Origin: W1P20-047 sp051878795
GTDB lineage: Bacteria > Actinomycetota > Coriobacteriia > Coriobacteriales > Eggerthellaceae
Assembly: GCA_051878795.1 (NCBI GenBank)
Contig: JBJEKU010000005.1
Coordinates: forward strand, 1-29,123
Reading direction: 5' to 3'
Length of the DNA: 29,123 nucleotides
The notes beneath the pieces were generated by a model. That model searched no databases, was not told where the DNA came from, and worked only from the letters and a program-made list of their open reading frames with translations. Numbering within the stretch: the stretch's first letter is position 1; each line of letters starts with the position of its first letter. The position numbers and the translations under genes were made by a program. This document shows, piece by piece, positions 14,520 through 22,941 of the stretch.

Positions 14520-17341
14520 ACGGAAAACGACCGGTAGACATCGGTGACCGCGTCGTCCTTCTGGAATTCCAGCAGCGAAAGGGTCAGCTGGGATGCGGCA
14601 GTGAACAGCTGCTGGTCGGCGCACAGGATGGCAGCCTGGGCCATCTTGTCCCTGAATCCTTCCAGGTCCCAAATCCGAATACCTGCTTCAGCGAGCTTCT
14701 TGCACGCGGCGGTGGGCGAAAGCTCGCTCAGATCGTCGTTCGATGCAAGGAGCTCGTCGAGTTCTTGGCGGGCCTGCCTCGAGATCTCGGTATGGAGCGC
14801 GACGGTCAGTCGGTAGGCGGCATTCGCCAGGTCCTCGCGTCCTGTCCTCCATTGCAGGTAGGCCATGCGGTAGTAGCACAGCGCGGCGTCGTGCACCGTC
14901 GTTGCGTGGAGCAGCGCCTCGTTCACCACCTCGATCGCCTCCATGACCTTGCCCTGGCGTTCGAGTACGCGGGCCAGGATGGTTGCGGAAGCGGGTGCGA
15001 AGGGGGCGATCCTGCGGATCTCGCGGGCGAAGGGCTCGGCGTCCTGGGCCCTGCCGATCTGGCAGAGCAGATACGCCGTCATCTCGTTCGCGGAATAATA
15101 GCTGTGGGGAACGAGCGAGACCTTGCGGGGGTCTTGGGAAACCAGGTTGTAGTGGATGCGGTCGGGGATGCTGTGGAAGTAGCGGAAGGCCGTTTCGGTG
15201 TCGTCCATCAGGCTGATCTGCGTCTGGGCGTCCAGCAGCCCGGTAAGCTGGGAGACCGCGCGTTCCATGTCCGGAAGGGATTGGGACGTGTAGGCGCGCA
15301 GCCCGAACTCGAGCGCACGCTCCAGCTCGCCTTCCCCGCGGTAGATGCGGGTGAGCAGGTCCAGCCGATCCGGTTCCACCGCGCCTTCCACGAGCGCCCT
15401 CATAGCGCGGTCGCAGCCTTCGCGCACGTCTTGCGTTTCCGCTTCGTCGCTTATCACCTTGATCGCGCTCACGGCGCTCTCCACGGTATCGCCCAGATTC
15501 CCCAAGCCCATCCAGGCCTGTTCCATGGGCGCTTCGGCGCGGGTCCCCAGATCGCACTCCAGCTTGGCGCCTGTTGCCTGCGCGAGCATGCTGCTGCATT
15601 CCTTCGTGCTCGATTCTGCCAGCTGGATATAGCGCAGCGCCCCCAGAGCATCGTCGCCGGGGAGCATGTGGGGCTCGACGGGTTCGAGCCAGTCGTTTTC
15701 GCAGGAAAGCCTGATAGAAGGGCAGTTTGCGGGCACGGGAATGGGTGCGAGCGAACCTGTGATATGCACAAGCTTGGGAAGGCTTTCGGGGGTCGCCTCA
15801 ACGGAAAGCAGTGTACGGGCGTCGTCGTGGGGGTGGCAGCACACCACGACGCGCTTCAGCCGGCCTCCGAAGCCGGTCTTGAAGGCAGCGCGGGCCATGA
15901 ACACGGCGCTGCGGATGGCGTAGTCGCGCGCGAAGGATTCCATTTCCTCGGTCGTGCGTCCCACGAAGCCGAAGCAGGCGGGGCGTGGGATCTCCAGCAG
16001 CACGAGGGCGGCGCCTTCCCGGGCGTTGGTCATCATGTCGAAGGTGATGCGGAAGGGAAGCCCGGCGTTTTCTGCTGCCGTGGCGATGCCGTAGCGCAGC
16101 GCCCAGTCGCTGCAGATGTCCTGCGGGTCGCATCCGGCGTAGGCGCAGGGAAGGTAGTCGATCTTCGATTGGAAGTCGATGTCCTGGCTGCTCGTTTCGG
16201 AGAGCACGGCGATGATGCGCTTGCGGATGTCGGTCTGGTGTTCCATATCAGGCTTCTTGCCCAGCATGGTCTGAATGTCTTGGTTGATGTTGAAGATCGC
16301 TTCCAGGGAAAGCAGGGCGTCGAACACCTGCTGGGGGATGCCCGCGGAAGAAGACCCCATCCAGTAACGGTCGTTCCTGGTCAGCTTGATGGGGCGTACC
16401 TGCGGGAGGCCCTCCGTTTCCAGGATGCCGCTTGCGCGGAGCATGGATGCCAGGCCCGCGAATGCCGGGTCCTGGGTGTTCGATCGGGCGATATCGCGGG
16501 AAACGGCGATGGCGTCTTCGGCGCGGGAGAGCATCTTATCGACGGTCAGGATGCGCTCCTTCGCGATACGCCGGGTCCTGATGGTCGATTGGGGCGATGC
16601 GTCGGCGGCGTCTTCGTCGTCCTTGCGCATGAAGGGGCTGGTGCCGGCTAGTTCCATGAAGATCTCGTCGCTCAGCATGGCGGCGTCTTCTTCGGGGCTG
16701 CTCTCGTCCGATCCGGTGCGGGACGCGGCTTCTTCCAGAAGGGCCTCTGCGGCGGCGACGAGCATCTCCCCTTCGGTCATCTTCCCTTCATCCACGCTTT
16801 CGGGAGCGGCGGCCTTGAAGGCGATGGGGTCTTCGCAATCGTGCGGCTCCTCGGTGCCGTTTGCGCTCCCCGCTTCGTCTTCCGCTTCTTCGCGGGGCTG
16901 CAGCTGCTTTTCGGCAGTGTCGCCTGCGTCGTTTCGGGCGGGGTCCTGGGTGCCGTCGTCTTGCGTCTGGGCGGCGGATTCTGGCTCGGGGTCGATGCGG
17001 CTGGGGGCAGGACCCTTGCCGTCGGGGGTTGTCGAACCGGGCTGCGCGCTGCCTGCGACTGCGGCAGCGTGTGTTGCGGCATCGGACATGCGCTCCCGTG
17101 CGGGCGCCCAGCCCCTCATGCGCGCCGCGGATCGCTGCGATGCGCCCAGCGCACCGCATAGCAGGGCCGTCATGACCAGCAGGGCCATGATGGCGGCGGC
17201 AAGCCCGGTGTTCTGGGAAAAGGCTCCGGCAAGGGCGGCGAATCCCATCCCTAAGGCTGCGATGCAGCAGCAGGCGGAAACGGCGATCAGGATGCGCGAC
17301 CTCGCGATCGCCTTTCGGGCGGATTCGTCCAGATGGTTCAT
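14516..17341 (-). CDS. Large membrane-anchored protein with acidic linker and helical (TPR-like) C-terminus
   Basis: A 941-residue protein not recognised as a named family. Two membrane helices lie at about 16-40 and 46-68, with R/K-rich flanks that put the rest in the cytoplasm. Residues about 75-280 are low-complexity, rich in Glu, Asp, Ala, Ser and Pro, and probably disordered. The remainder is mixed and then helical. The last 300 residues look like a tetratricopeptide-type superhelix (LCQIGRAQDAEPFAREI, ARVLERQGKVMEAIEVVNEALL, YRMAYLQWRTGREDLANAAYRL). The start was set at ATG 17341 behind AGGCAGG because the longer frame to 17668 would run into gpmA. It is divergent from gpmA. A scaffold role at the membrane is inferred from architecture only. 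Confidence 0.8.
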   Translation of the reverse strand: MNHLDESARKAIARSRILIAVSACCCIAALGMGFAALAGAFSQNTGLAAAIMALLVMTALLCGALGASQRSAARMRGWAPARERMSDAATHAAAVAGSAQPGSTTPDGKGPAPSRIDPEPESAAQTQDDGTQDPARNDAGDTAEKQLQPREEAEDEAGSANGTEEPHDCEDPIAFKAAAPESVDEGKMTEGEMLVAAAEALLEEAASRTGSDESSPEEDAAMLSDEIFMELAGTSPFMRKDDEDAADASPQSTIRTRRIAKERILTVDKMLSRAEDAIAVSRDIARSNTQDPAFAGLASMLRASGILETEGLPQVRPIKLTRNDRYWMGSSSAGIPQQVFDALLSLEAIFNINQDIQTMLGKKPDMEHQTDIRKRIIAVLSETSSQDIDFQSKIDYLPCAYAGCDPQDICSDWALRYGIATAAENAGLPFRITFDMMTNAREGAALVLLEIPRPACFGFVGRTTEEMESFARDYAIRSAVFMARAAFKTGFGGRLKRVVVCCHPHDDARTLLSVEATPESLPKLVHITGSLAPIPVPANCPSIRLSCENDWLEPVEPHMLPGDDALGALRYIQLAESSTKECSSMLAQATGAKLECDLGTRAEAPMEQAWMGLGNLGDTVESAVSAIKVISDEAETQDVREGCDRAMRALVEGAVEPDRLDLLTRIYRGEGELERALEFGLRAYTSQSLPDMERAVSQLTGLLDAQTQISLMDDTETAFRYFHSIPDRIHYNLVSQDPRKVSLVPHSYYSANEMTAYLLCQIGRAQDAEPFAREIRRIAPFAPASATILARVLERQGKVMEAIEVVNEALLHATTVHDAALCYYRMAYLQWRTGREDLANAAYRLTVALHTEISRQARQELDELLASNDDLSELSPTAACKKLAEAGIRIWDLEGFRDKMAQAAILCADQQLFTAASQLTLSLLEFQKDDAVTDVYRSFSV

Positions 17342-17588
17342 GCTGCCTGCCTTTCGCCTCTCTTCGCCGTGCGGCGTTTCTTCTCTCCCGGAGATTCTAG
17401 CGCAGCCTCCAAGCGATACAGCGGCTCTCTGCGCCCGCGGGCATTTCCCATCGATTTCGCATCCGGAAGGATGCGTGCATCCGTCAGTCTGTTTGCGCGG
17501 GGCTGCGGAACGATTATCATAGGACTGCACGCCCGGCGCATGCCGGGAAGCGTGCGGGAGTCCGAATAAGGGGAGGTCAGGAGGAACG

Positions 17589-18353
17589 ATGCCCGAAAAC
17601 CCCAGCACCATGACGCTTGTCATCATTCGCCATGGAGAAAGCGAATGGAATAAGAAGAACCTGTTCACCGGTTGGGCGGATGTCGACCTTTCCGAAACGG
17701 GAAGGCAGGAGGCTGCGGAAGGCGGCCGCGCGCTGGCGGAAGCCGGCTTCGATTTCGATCTGTGCTACACCAGCTACCTGAAGCGCGCCATCCATACCCT
17801 CCAGATCGTGCTCGACAACATGGACCGCAACTGGCTGCCCGTCATCAAGAGCTGGCGTCTGAACGAGCGCCACTACGGTGCCCTGCAGGGTCTGAATAAG
17901 GCGGAAACCGCTGCGAAGTACGGCGAGGACCAGGTGAAGATCTGGCGCCGCAGCTTCGACGTCCGCCCGCCCGCATTGGAGCCCGGCGACGAGCGCGATG
18001 CCCATAGTTGGCCCGCATACCGCGATGTCGAGCCGGAAAACGTGCCCATGCACGAATGCCTGAAGGACAACATCGCCCGTACCTGGCCCTACTTCGAAGA
18101 AGAGATCCTGCCCCAGATGCGTGCCGGCAAGCGCGTGCTCATCGCGGCGCACGGCAATTCCCTGCGCTCTCTGGTCAAGCAGTTCGAAAAGCTTTCCGAC
18201 GACGAGATCATCGGCGTCAACATCCCCACCGGCGTGCCGCTGGTCTACACCTTCGATCAGGATATGAACGTCCTCGACAAGCATTACGTGGGCGATCCTG
18301 CCGTCATCGAGGCGAAGATCAACAAGGTCGCCAACCAGGGCAAGGCAAAGTAA
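17589..18353 (+). CDS. gpmA: 2,3-bisphosphoglycerate-dependent phosphoglycerate mutase
   Basis: A 254-residue glycolytic and gluconeogenic enzyme that interconverts 3- and 2-phosphoglycerate. The histidine phosphatase signature RHGESEWN lies at 14-21 with phospho-acceptor His15. LNERHYGALQGLNK (91-104) supplies the acid/base Glu, and AAHGNSLR carries the second histidine, His188. Length and the C-terminal DQDMNVLDKHYVGD segment fit the dPGM branch. The ATG at 17589 has AGGAGG 5 nt upstream. An in-frame Met at residue 8 is a less likely start. The gene is monocistronic, divergent from the large membrane protein, and followed by a clear terminator. Confidence 0.97.
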   Translation: MPENPSTMTLVIIRHGESEWNKKNLFTGWADVDLSETGRQEAAEGGRALAEAGFDFDLCYTSYLKRAIHTLQIVLDNMDRNWLPVIKSWRLNERHYGALQGLNKAETAAKYGEDQVKIWRRSFDVRPPALEPGDERDAHSWPAYRDVEPENVPMHECLKDNIARTWPYFEEEILPQMRAGKRVLIAAHGNSLRSLVKQFEKLSDDEIIGVNIPTGVPLVYTFDQDMNVLDKHYVGDPAVIEAKINKVANQGKAK

Positions 18354-18383
18354 CGCAGGAAAAACAACCTGCCCCAAACAAAG

Positions 18384-18409
18384 CGTGCAGTCGTTTAGGC
18401 GGCTGCACG
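18384..18409 (+). terminator. gpmA terminator
   Basis: CGTGCAGTCG (18384-18393) pairs with CGGCTGCACG (18400-18409) with one G-T wobble around a 6-nt loop, 30 nt past the gpmA stop. TTCTATGTT follows. Confidence 0.75.
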
Positions 18410-18419
18410 TTCTATGTTC

Positions 18420-18430
18420 GGGGGGGGGGG
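18420..18430 (+). repeat. Homopolymer tract of 11 G
   Basis: Eleven consecutive G between the gpmA terminator and the first TIR gene, ending 113 bp before its start codon. Such tracts are slippage-prone. Located where the TIR promoter should be, it could alter promoter spacing. It is also a spot where assemblies are often wrong by one base. Confidence 0.7.
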
Positions 18431-18543
18431 TTATTGCCTTTACTTGCGCATTATCGAACGTTTACCTGCGGTTTTCTTTTCTGTGCCTGGAATATTCAGT
18501 AGGCTTATCGGGTATCTGCCGTTTTATCTGAAGGATCATCCCC

Positions 18544-20184
18544 ATGTCCGAAGAACGTCCCTACGCGTTTATCAGCTACTCCCATCGCGACAGCGACCGG
18601 GTCGTACCCGTGCTGGATTACCTGAAGCAGCGGGGCGTGGCCGTTTGGTACGACCAGGGCATCGAGGTGGGCAGCGAATGGCCCGAATTCATCGCCCAGG
18701 CGCTTGTAGGCGCCCAATGCGTTATCGCTTTCATCACCCCCAACTCGGTTGCGTCGCAGAATTGCCGCAGGGAGATCAACTTCGCCATCTCGAAGGGTAT
18801 CGATGTGGTCGCGGCCTATCTGGAGCCGACCGACCTTTCGCCGGGAATGGAATTGCAGCTGAACACGCTGCAGGCGCTCTTCAGGGAATACTATCCCGAT
18901 GATGGCGCCTTTGCCGATGCGCTCGTGACTGCGCGCGTCCTGCAGCCGTGTATCGATGCCGTAGGTACAGGTGATGAGGGCGCCGGGGCCCCGACGCCCT
19001 CTGCCGGAGACGGTATTCCTGCCGGTGATGTGCCGGAAAGCGATGGCAATCGAGGGGTTTCCGTTGACGATGGCTCCGACCCCGATACGCGTCAGGAAGC
19101 CCCCGTCCTGAAGGAGGATGATCCGCTTTCGCCGTGTCCTTCCGCTGCGGAAGAAGGACGCGGGTTGCCTCCGAAGGACCCTTCCGAAGGCACCGTATCC
19201 GAAGCAGCCGTCGCACCTGCGGACCGTAAGGCGGTAAAACCCTCGAAGAGGCTGATCGGCGCGCTCCTCGCGCTCGTCGTCATCATCGGATGCTGCGTTG
19301 GCGGCGTCTTCGCGGTGGATGCCTCGAAATCGAAGGTCTATACCGACGAATCCGGCAGCGTCGTCGACGGCAAGGGGAATATCTACTCCCGTCCGCTTGC
19401 AATCGGCGACCAAGACCTGGTGGGTGGATGGCAGGTCGTTTCCGTCGAGGATAAAGGGACAGCGGAATGCGGAGCCTATGAAGACGGAACGCTGGGCTTC
19501 ACCTTCGAGGGGACTTATTTTGGGAGCATGTTCCAACCCGATGATTCTTCGGGAACCTCCTACGCTATCGATCCCACTGGTTCGGTGAGCGCCGATTCCG
19601 ATGGGCGGCTGGTATCCGATCAGATGGATGCCTCGATCGGCGAGGGTGATTTCACCTGGGAGTATCGGATAAGCGATTTCACCGATGGGATGCTCGACGC
19701 TGTCAGTGCGGAAAAACAGAGGTTCCTTGCAACCGGCGAGAAGAACCTGCTCACCATCCATGTGACGGGAACGTACAGGGAAAGCGCCACTGCCGTGCGC
19801 GAGGTCGACAGCACGATCGTCCTTGCGAAGAAGTGCTGGAACTGGAGCGATGGCTATCTTATGCAGGATACCCTGCCGGGGGTGTGGACCGATAGTTTCG
19901 GCAACACCTGGACCTTCTCCACCAGCAAGAACGGGGTTTCGACCTTTGCCTTGACTACGGCCGATGGCGGCGAGTTCGAGGACGGGAGCGTGAGCTGCTC
20001 TGTCGAGAACGATTATTCCCGGGAATACCTGGTCTTTTCCTTCGAAGACCCATCCGCGACAATGGGCGAGCAGGTAATCAGGGGCTATATCCAGTCGGTC
20101 GGGTATTCGCAGATCGTCCTCGAGCAGACCGATGGGGCGCAGCTGATCTTGACGAGGAGCGATCAGGGGGAATCGGATTCGTAA
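18544..20184 (+). CDS. Transmembrane TIR receptor-like protein (TIR - linker - TM - ectodomain), copy 1
   Basis: 546 residues. A TIR domain fills 5-140: strand YAFISYSHRD, then VWYDQGIEVGSEWPEFI (35-50), CVIAFITPNSV (59-69) and NCRREINFAI (73-82). Glu77 sits where NAD-cleaving TIR domains carry the catalytic Glu. An acidic Pro/Ser/Asp-rich linker (141-230) leads to one helix at about 236-258. Basic residues before it (RKAVKPSKR) place the TIR inside and the C-terminus outside. The ectodomain (about 285-546) is beta-rich with two L-x-G-x-W starts (LVGGWQVVS, LPGVWTDSFGNTW). Start ATG 18544 lies behind AAGGA. The stop overlaps the next start by one base (TAATG). A receptor role with cytoplasmic NADase or scaffold output is inferred. 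No separate effector gene is adjacent. Confidence 0.9.
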   Translation: MSEERPYAFISYSHRDSDRVVPVLDYLKQRGVAVWYDQGIEVGSEWPEFIAQALVGAQCVIAFITPNSVASQNCRREINFAISKGIDVVAAYLEPTDLSPGMELQLNTLQALFREYYPDDGAFADALVTARVLQPCIDAVGTGDEGAGAPTPSAGDGIPAGDVPESDGNRGVSVDDGSDPDTRQEAPVLKEDDPLSPCPSAAEEGRGLPPKDPSEGTVSEAAVAPADRKAVKPSKRLIGALLALVVIIGCCVGGVFAVDASKSKVYTDESGSVVDGKGNIYSRPLAIGDQDLVGGWQVVSVEDKGTAECGAYEDGTLGFTFEGTYFGSMFQPDDSSGTSYAIDPTGSVSADSDGRLVSDQMDASIGEGDFTWEYRISDFTDGMLDAVSAEKQRFLATGEKNLLTIHVTGTYRESATAVREVDSTIVLAKKCWNWSDGYLMQDTLPGVWTDSFGNTWTFSTSKNGVSTFALTTADGGEFEDGSVSCSVENDYSREYLVFSFEDPSATMGEQVIRGYIQSVGYSQIVLEQTDGAQLILTRSDQGESDS

Positions 20185-21173
20185 TGAGCGCGGTCGGTCC
20201 TTGGGCAAGGCGCATTGCATTCATCCTGCCGCTTGCGGGGATGCTGGCGTTTGCCATCGCGTTCTGCGCGGTATCGTATTCGACTGCGCAGCGTTTGGTC
20301 GACGACGGCATGGGCGGCCTGAAGGACGGTATGGGGCGGATCGCCTACCGCCCCCTGCGTATCGGGGACGAACGCCTCGTAGGCAACTGGGAGGTCATCT
20401 CCGTCGAAGAGCGGGGGTCGGCGGAGCCTTTCGTGAAGAAGGGCAACTATGTGGGCTTCACTTTCGAGGGCACGTATTATGGCATCTGCTTTCGTCCCCT
20501 TGGCGATTACTTTTTCGACCCTTTCGATACGACGAGGGAGGTCGTCGCATCCGATGGGGTCTTGGTTTCCGAACAGTTGGATGCTTCCATCAACAGCAGC
20601 GATGCTGTGTGGGAATACAGCCTGGGGGACCTTTCGGAAGGGGAGATCGCCCTTCTCGACGACCCGTCTTGGGAATTCTACAAATGGGACCCCTTCGACC
20701 GCTTGCAACTGCATGTAACGGCGACGAGCCGCCCTTCGGCGACGAGCGCGCAGGATATCGACTGCGTCATCACCTTTGCGAAGCGCTTTCCCAATTGGAT
20801 GTGCGCCGATGATTTGGCTATGGATTCGCTCTGCGGGAATTGGACGGGCGACACGGGTTCTACCTGGGATTTCTTCTGCGATGCGAACGGCAGGGGCTAT
20901 TACCGTTTCCAGAGCCCCGGCGGCAAGGTGATAACCGGGCGGATAGGCATGGGCTTTTTCCAGAAGGCAACGGGGAGGGAGTACCTGTCACTTTCACTCA
21001 ACGGGCAGGGCGGATATGCCGACCTGGCAATAGAATCCTTCGAATACGGAAGGCTGGTCCTTATCCAAGACGATGCAAGCCGTATCGTGCTTACCCGCAA
21101 CGGGAAGGACGATGTTATGGATAACTGGGGATCGCGTTGGTGGCAAAAGGCCGAAGCCGTCGACCGCTTGTGA
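20184..21173 (+). CDS. TIR-less paralogue: membrane helix plus the same ectodomain
   Basis: 329 residues. One hydrophobic helix at about 11-33 after a short basic N-terminus, followed by the same ectodomain as in the flanking TIR proteins. Shared landmarks are LVGNWEVISVEERGSAE, GFTFEGTYYG, VSEQLDASI, LHVTATSRPSAT, ITFAKRFPNW, LCGNWTGDTGSTW and a final LVLIQDDASRIVLTR. There is no TIR domain and almost no cytoplasmic part. The helix could serve as an uncleaved signal anchor. Translation is coupled to the upstream TIR gene through the TAATG overlap. It may be a co-receptor or ligand-binding decoy, or a paralogue that lost its TIR half. The frame is intact and fully coding, so decay is not evident. 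Confidence 0.88.
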   Translation: MSAVGPWARRIAFILPLAGMLAFAIAFCAVSYSTAQRLVDDGMGGLKDGMGRIAYRPLRIGDERLVGNWEVISVEERGSAEPFVKKGNYVGFTFEGTYYGICFRPLGDYFFDPFDTTREVVASDGVLVSEQLDASINSSDAVWEYSLGDLSEGEIALLDDPSWEFYKWDPFDRLQLHVTATSRPSATSAQDIDCVITFAKRFPNWMCADDLAMDSLCGNWTGDTGSTWDFFCDANGRGYYRFQSPGGKVITGRIGMGFFQKATGREYLSLSLNGQGGYADLAIESFEYGRLVLIQDDASRIVLTRNGKDDVMDNWGSRWWQKAEAVDRL

Positions 21174-21233
21174 TTCGGCGTCAAGACCATCCTCCTATCT
21201 TCGGTTTCTCCTCTTCGAGCAAAGGAAGACGTT

Positions 21234-22760
21234 TTGGACAATCATCCCGAAAAGAAGGATTCACCCTATGCCTTCGTCAGCTATTCGCATAGGGACAGCG
21301 CGCGCGTTGTCCCCCTTATCGGGCTACTGCAGGATTTCGGTATGTCCGTCTGGTACGACGAGGGCATCGAGGCGGGCAGCGAGTGGCCCGAATACATCGC
21401 GGATTCCCTCTCCTGCGCCGAATGCCTGATCGCCTTCATCACGCCGAACTCCGCCCGGTCCCATAACTGCAGGAGGGAGATCAACTTCGCCATCGCAAAG
21501 GGCATCGATGTGGTGGCGGTGTACCTGGAACCCACGGAGCTTTCACCGGGATTGGAATTGCAGCTGAATGCCTTCCAGGCGGTGTTCGCGCAGAATTTCG
21601 ATGATGATAGGGCGCTTGCCGCTTCCTTGGCGAACGCCCGCGTCCTGCAGCCGTGCGTGCAGGGCCTGCCTTCGGCGGTGTCGGACGGGACGGATCCCGG
21701 CGAGGGTGCCCGACAGGTGTCGGAAGGCGATAGGGCGGATACCGGTTGCGAAGAAACGGGCTCGCAGGATGCCCCGGAAGCCCTTACGAGCCGGTCCGGG
21801 GAAGCGCCCTGCCAAGAAGGCGGCGTTGACGAGGGCTCCGGCAAGCGTGTTCCGTCGGCCAAGAAGCGCAAGAGGATTCTAATCGGCGCCGCCGCCCTTG
21901 CCGTGCTGCTCGCGGCGCTGGCGGTGGGGGTATGCGCGTTCCAAGGGGGAGCTTCAACCGATGCGCCTGCACAGGATTCCGCGGAAAGCGGTCCTGTCGA
22001 ATCTGCCCTGGGCGATGATGCCCTGGCGGGTTGCTGGGAAGTGGTTTCCGTGGAAGATGCCGGTGACGCCCAGGTGGGGGTGCAGGTGGGCCAGACCGTC
22101 GGTTTCGTCTTCCAGGGGTATTATTTCGGCGACGCCTTCTTCTTGCCGTTTTCGGACAATGATGTGCCTGGAGAAAATGCCTTCACCGCCCAGTCGGGGG
22201 TGTGCGCATCGGACGGGGAACTCGGTTCGCTTGATATGGACGATTCCATCGGCCGCGGCGATTTCCGCATCCTGTACGAGGTCGGCTCGCTCAGCGATGG
22301 GGAGGCGGCCCTGATGGATTCCCGGTATCGTGCCTACTACGAGCGCGACCAGGCGGACCGCCTGACCTTGCATCTTTCCGGTACGCTCGACCTTGACTTG
22401 GATACCTCGCAGAAGCTCGATAGCACCGTGGTGCTTGCCAAGCGCTTCCCCGTATGGGGGAGCAACCGCATGTTCGCGCGGGCGATTGCGGGGACGTGGA
22501 ATGACGAATACGGCAACACGTGGGCCTTTACCTCGAAATCGACCGGGGAGATCTCGTTTTCCATGGTTGCAGCTTCGGGAGAGCGTAGGGAGGGCGCGGA
22601 CGTCCGGCTTACGGTAGACGAAGATCACGGCTACGAATGGGTGCGTTTCTCCTTCGAAGAAGGGAAGGGCATCGAAGGGGCGATCGACGCCTTCGACTAT
22701 GCGAAGCTCGTCTTGGTCCAGCCCGAAGGCGACCTGCTTACCCTGACCAGGGTCGGCTAG
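21234..22760 (+). CDS. Transmembrane TIR receptor-like protein, copy 2
   Basis: 508 residues with the same architecture as copy 1. The TIR domain is at 10-145 (YAFVSYSHRD, VWYDEGIEAGSEWPEYI, LIAFITPNSA, NCRREINFAI with Glu82 as probable catalytic residue). An acidic linker runs to about 205, a strongly basic stop (KKRKR, 210-214) precedes one helix at about 215-236, and the ectodomain lies outside (LAGCWEVVSVEDAG, GFVFQGYYFG, LDMDDSIGRGDF, IAGTWNDEYGNTW, LVLVQPEGDLLTLTR). The TIR half and the YLEPT-x-LSPG-x-ELQLN stretch after it are nearly identical to copy 1, while linker and ectodomain differ strongly. The start is TTG at 21234 behind AAAGGAAG. It follows the TIR-less gene by 60 nt and ends before a terminator hairpin. 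Confidence 0.9.
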   Translation: MDNHPEKKDSPYAFVSYSHRDSARVVPLIGLLQDFGMSVWYDEGIEAGSEWPEYIADSLSCAECLIAFITPNSARSHNCRREINFAIAKGIDVVAVYLEPTELSPGLELQLNAFQAVFAQNFDDDRALAASLANARVLQPCVQGLPSAVSDGTDPGEGARQVSEGDRADTGCEETGSQDAPEALTSRSGEAPCQEGGVDEGSGKRVPSAKKRKRILIGAAALAVLLAALAVGVCAFQGGASTDAPAQDSAESGPVESALGDDALAGCWEVVSVEDAGDAQVGVQVGQTVGFVFQGYYFGDAFFLPFSDNDVPGENAFTAQSGVCASDGELGSLDMDDSIGRGDFRILYEVGSLSDGEAALMDSRYRAYYERDQADRLTLHLSGTLDLDLDTSQKLDSTVVLAKRFPVWGSNRMFARAIAGTWNDEYGNTWAFTSKSTGEISFSMVAASGERREGADVRLTVDEDHGYEWVRFSFEEGKGIEGAIDAFDYAKLVLVQPEGDLLTLTRVG

Positions 22761-22869
22761 GCTCGCTTGTCCGTAAGGGCGGCCCTCTCTGCGGGAGGCA
22801 GGCTTTCCGCCGCCTTCTTCGGGGTGCTCGGAGCTTTCTTCCGGTTTCGATCGCCCTTCTGGAAAATGC

Positions 22870-22897
22870 GGCGCCCCCGCAATCCTGCGAGGGCGCC
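22870..22897. terminator. Hairpin terminator between the TIR cluster and the stress protein gene
   Basis: GGCGCCC (22870-22876) pairs with GGGCGCC (22891-22897), with an inner CGCA/TGCG stem. It lies between convergent genes and can serve both strands. The remaining 22761-22941 shows no gene. Confidence 0.7.
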
Positions 22898-22941
22898 GAC
22901 GTGCGTTTTCGTATGGTTGCCGATGGGATTATGCCCCTGCG

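Noticed and set aside
17342..17668. N-terminal extension of the large membrane protein up to 17668
   Set aside because: It would overlap the gpmA start on the other strand and precede a good ribosome site and start at 17341.
18505..20220. A 571-codon minus-strand frame opposite the first TIR gene
   Set aside because: It has no recognisable domain and is a reverse-strand shadow. The plus frame has TIR motifs and a membrane helix.
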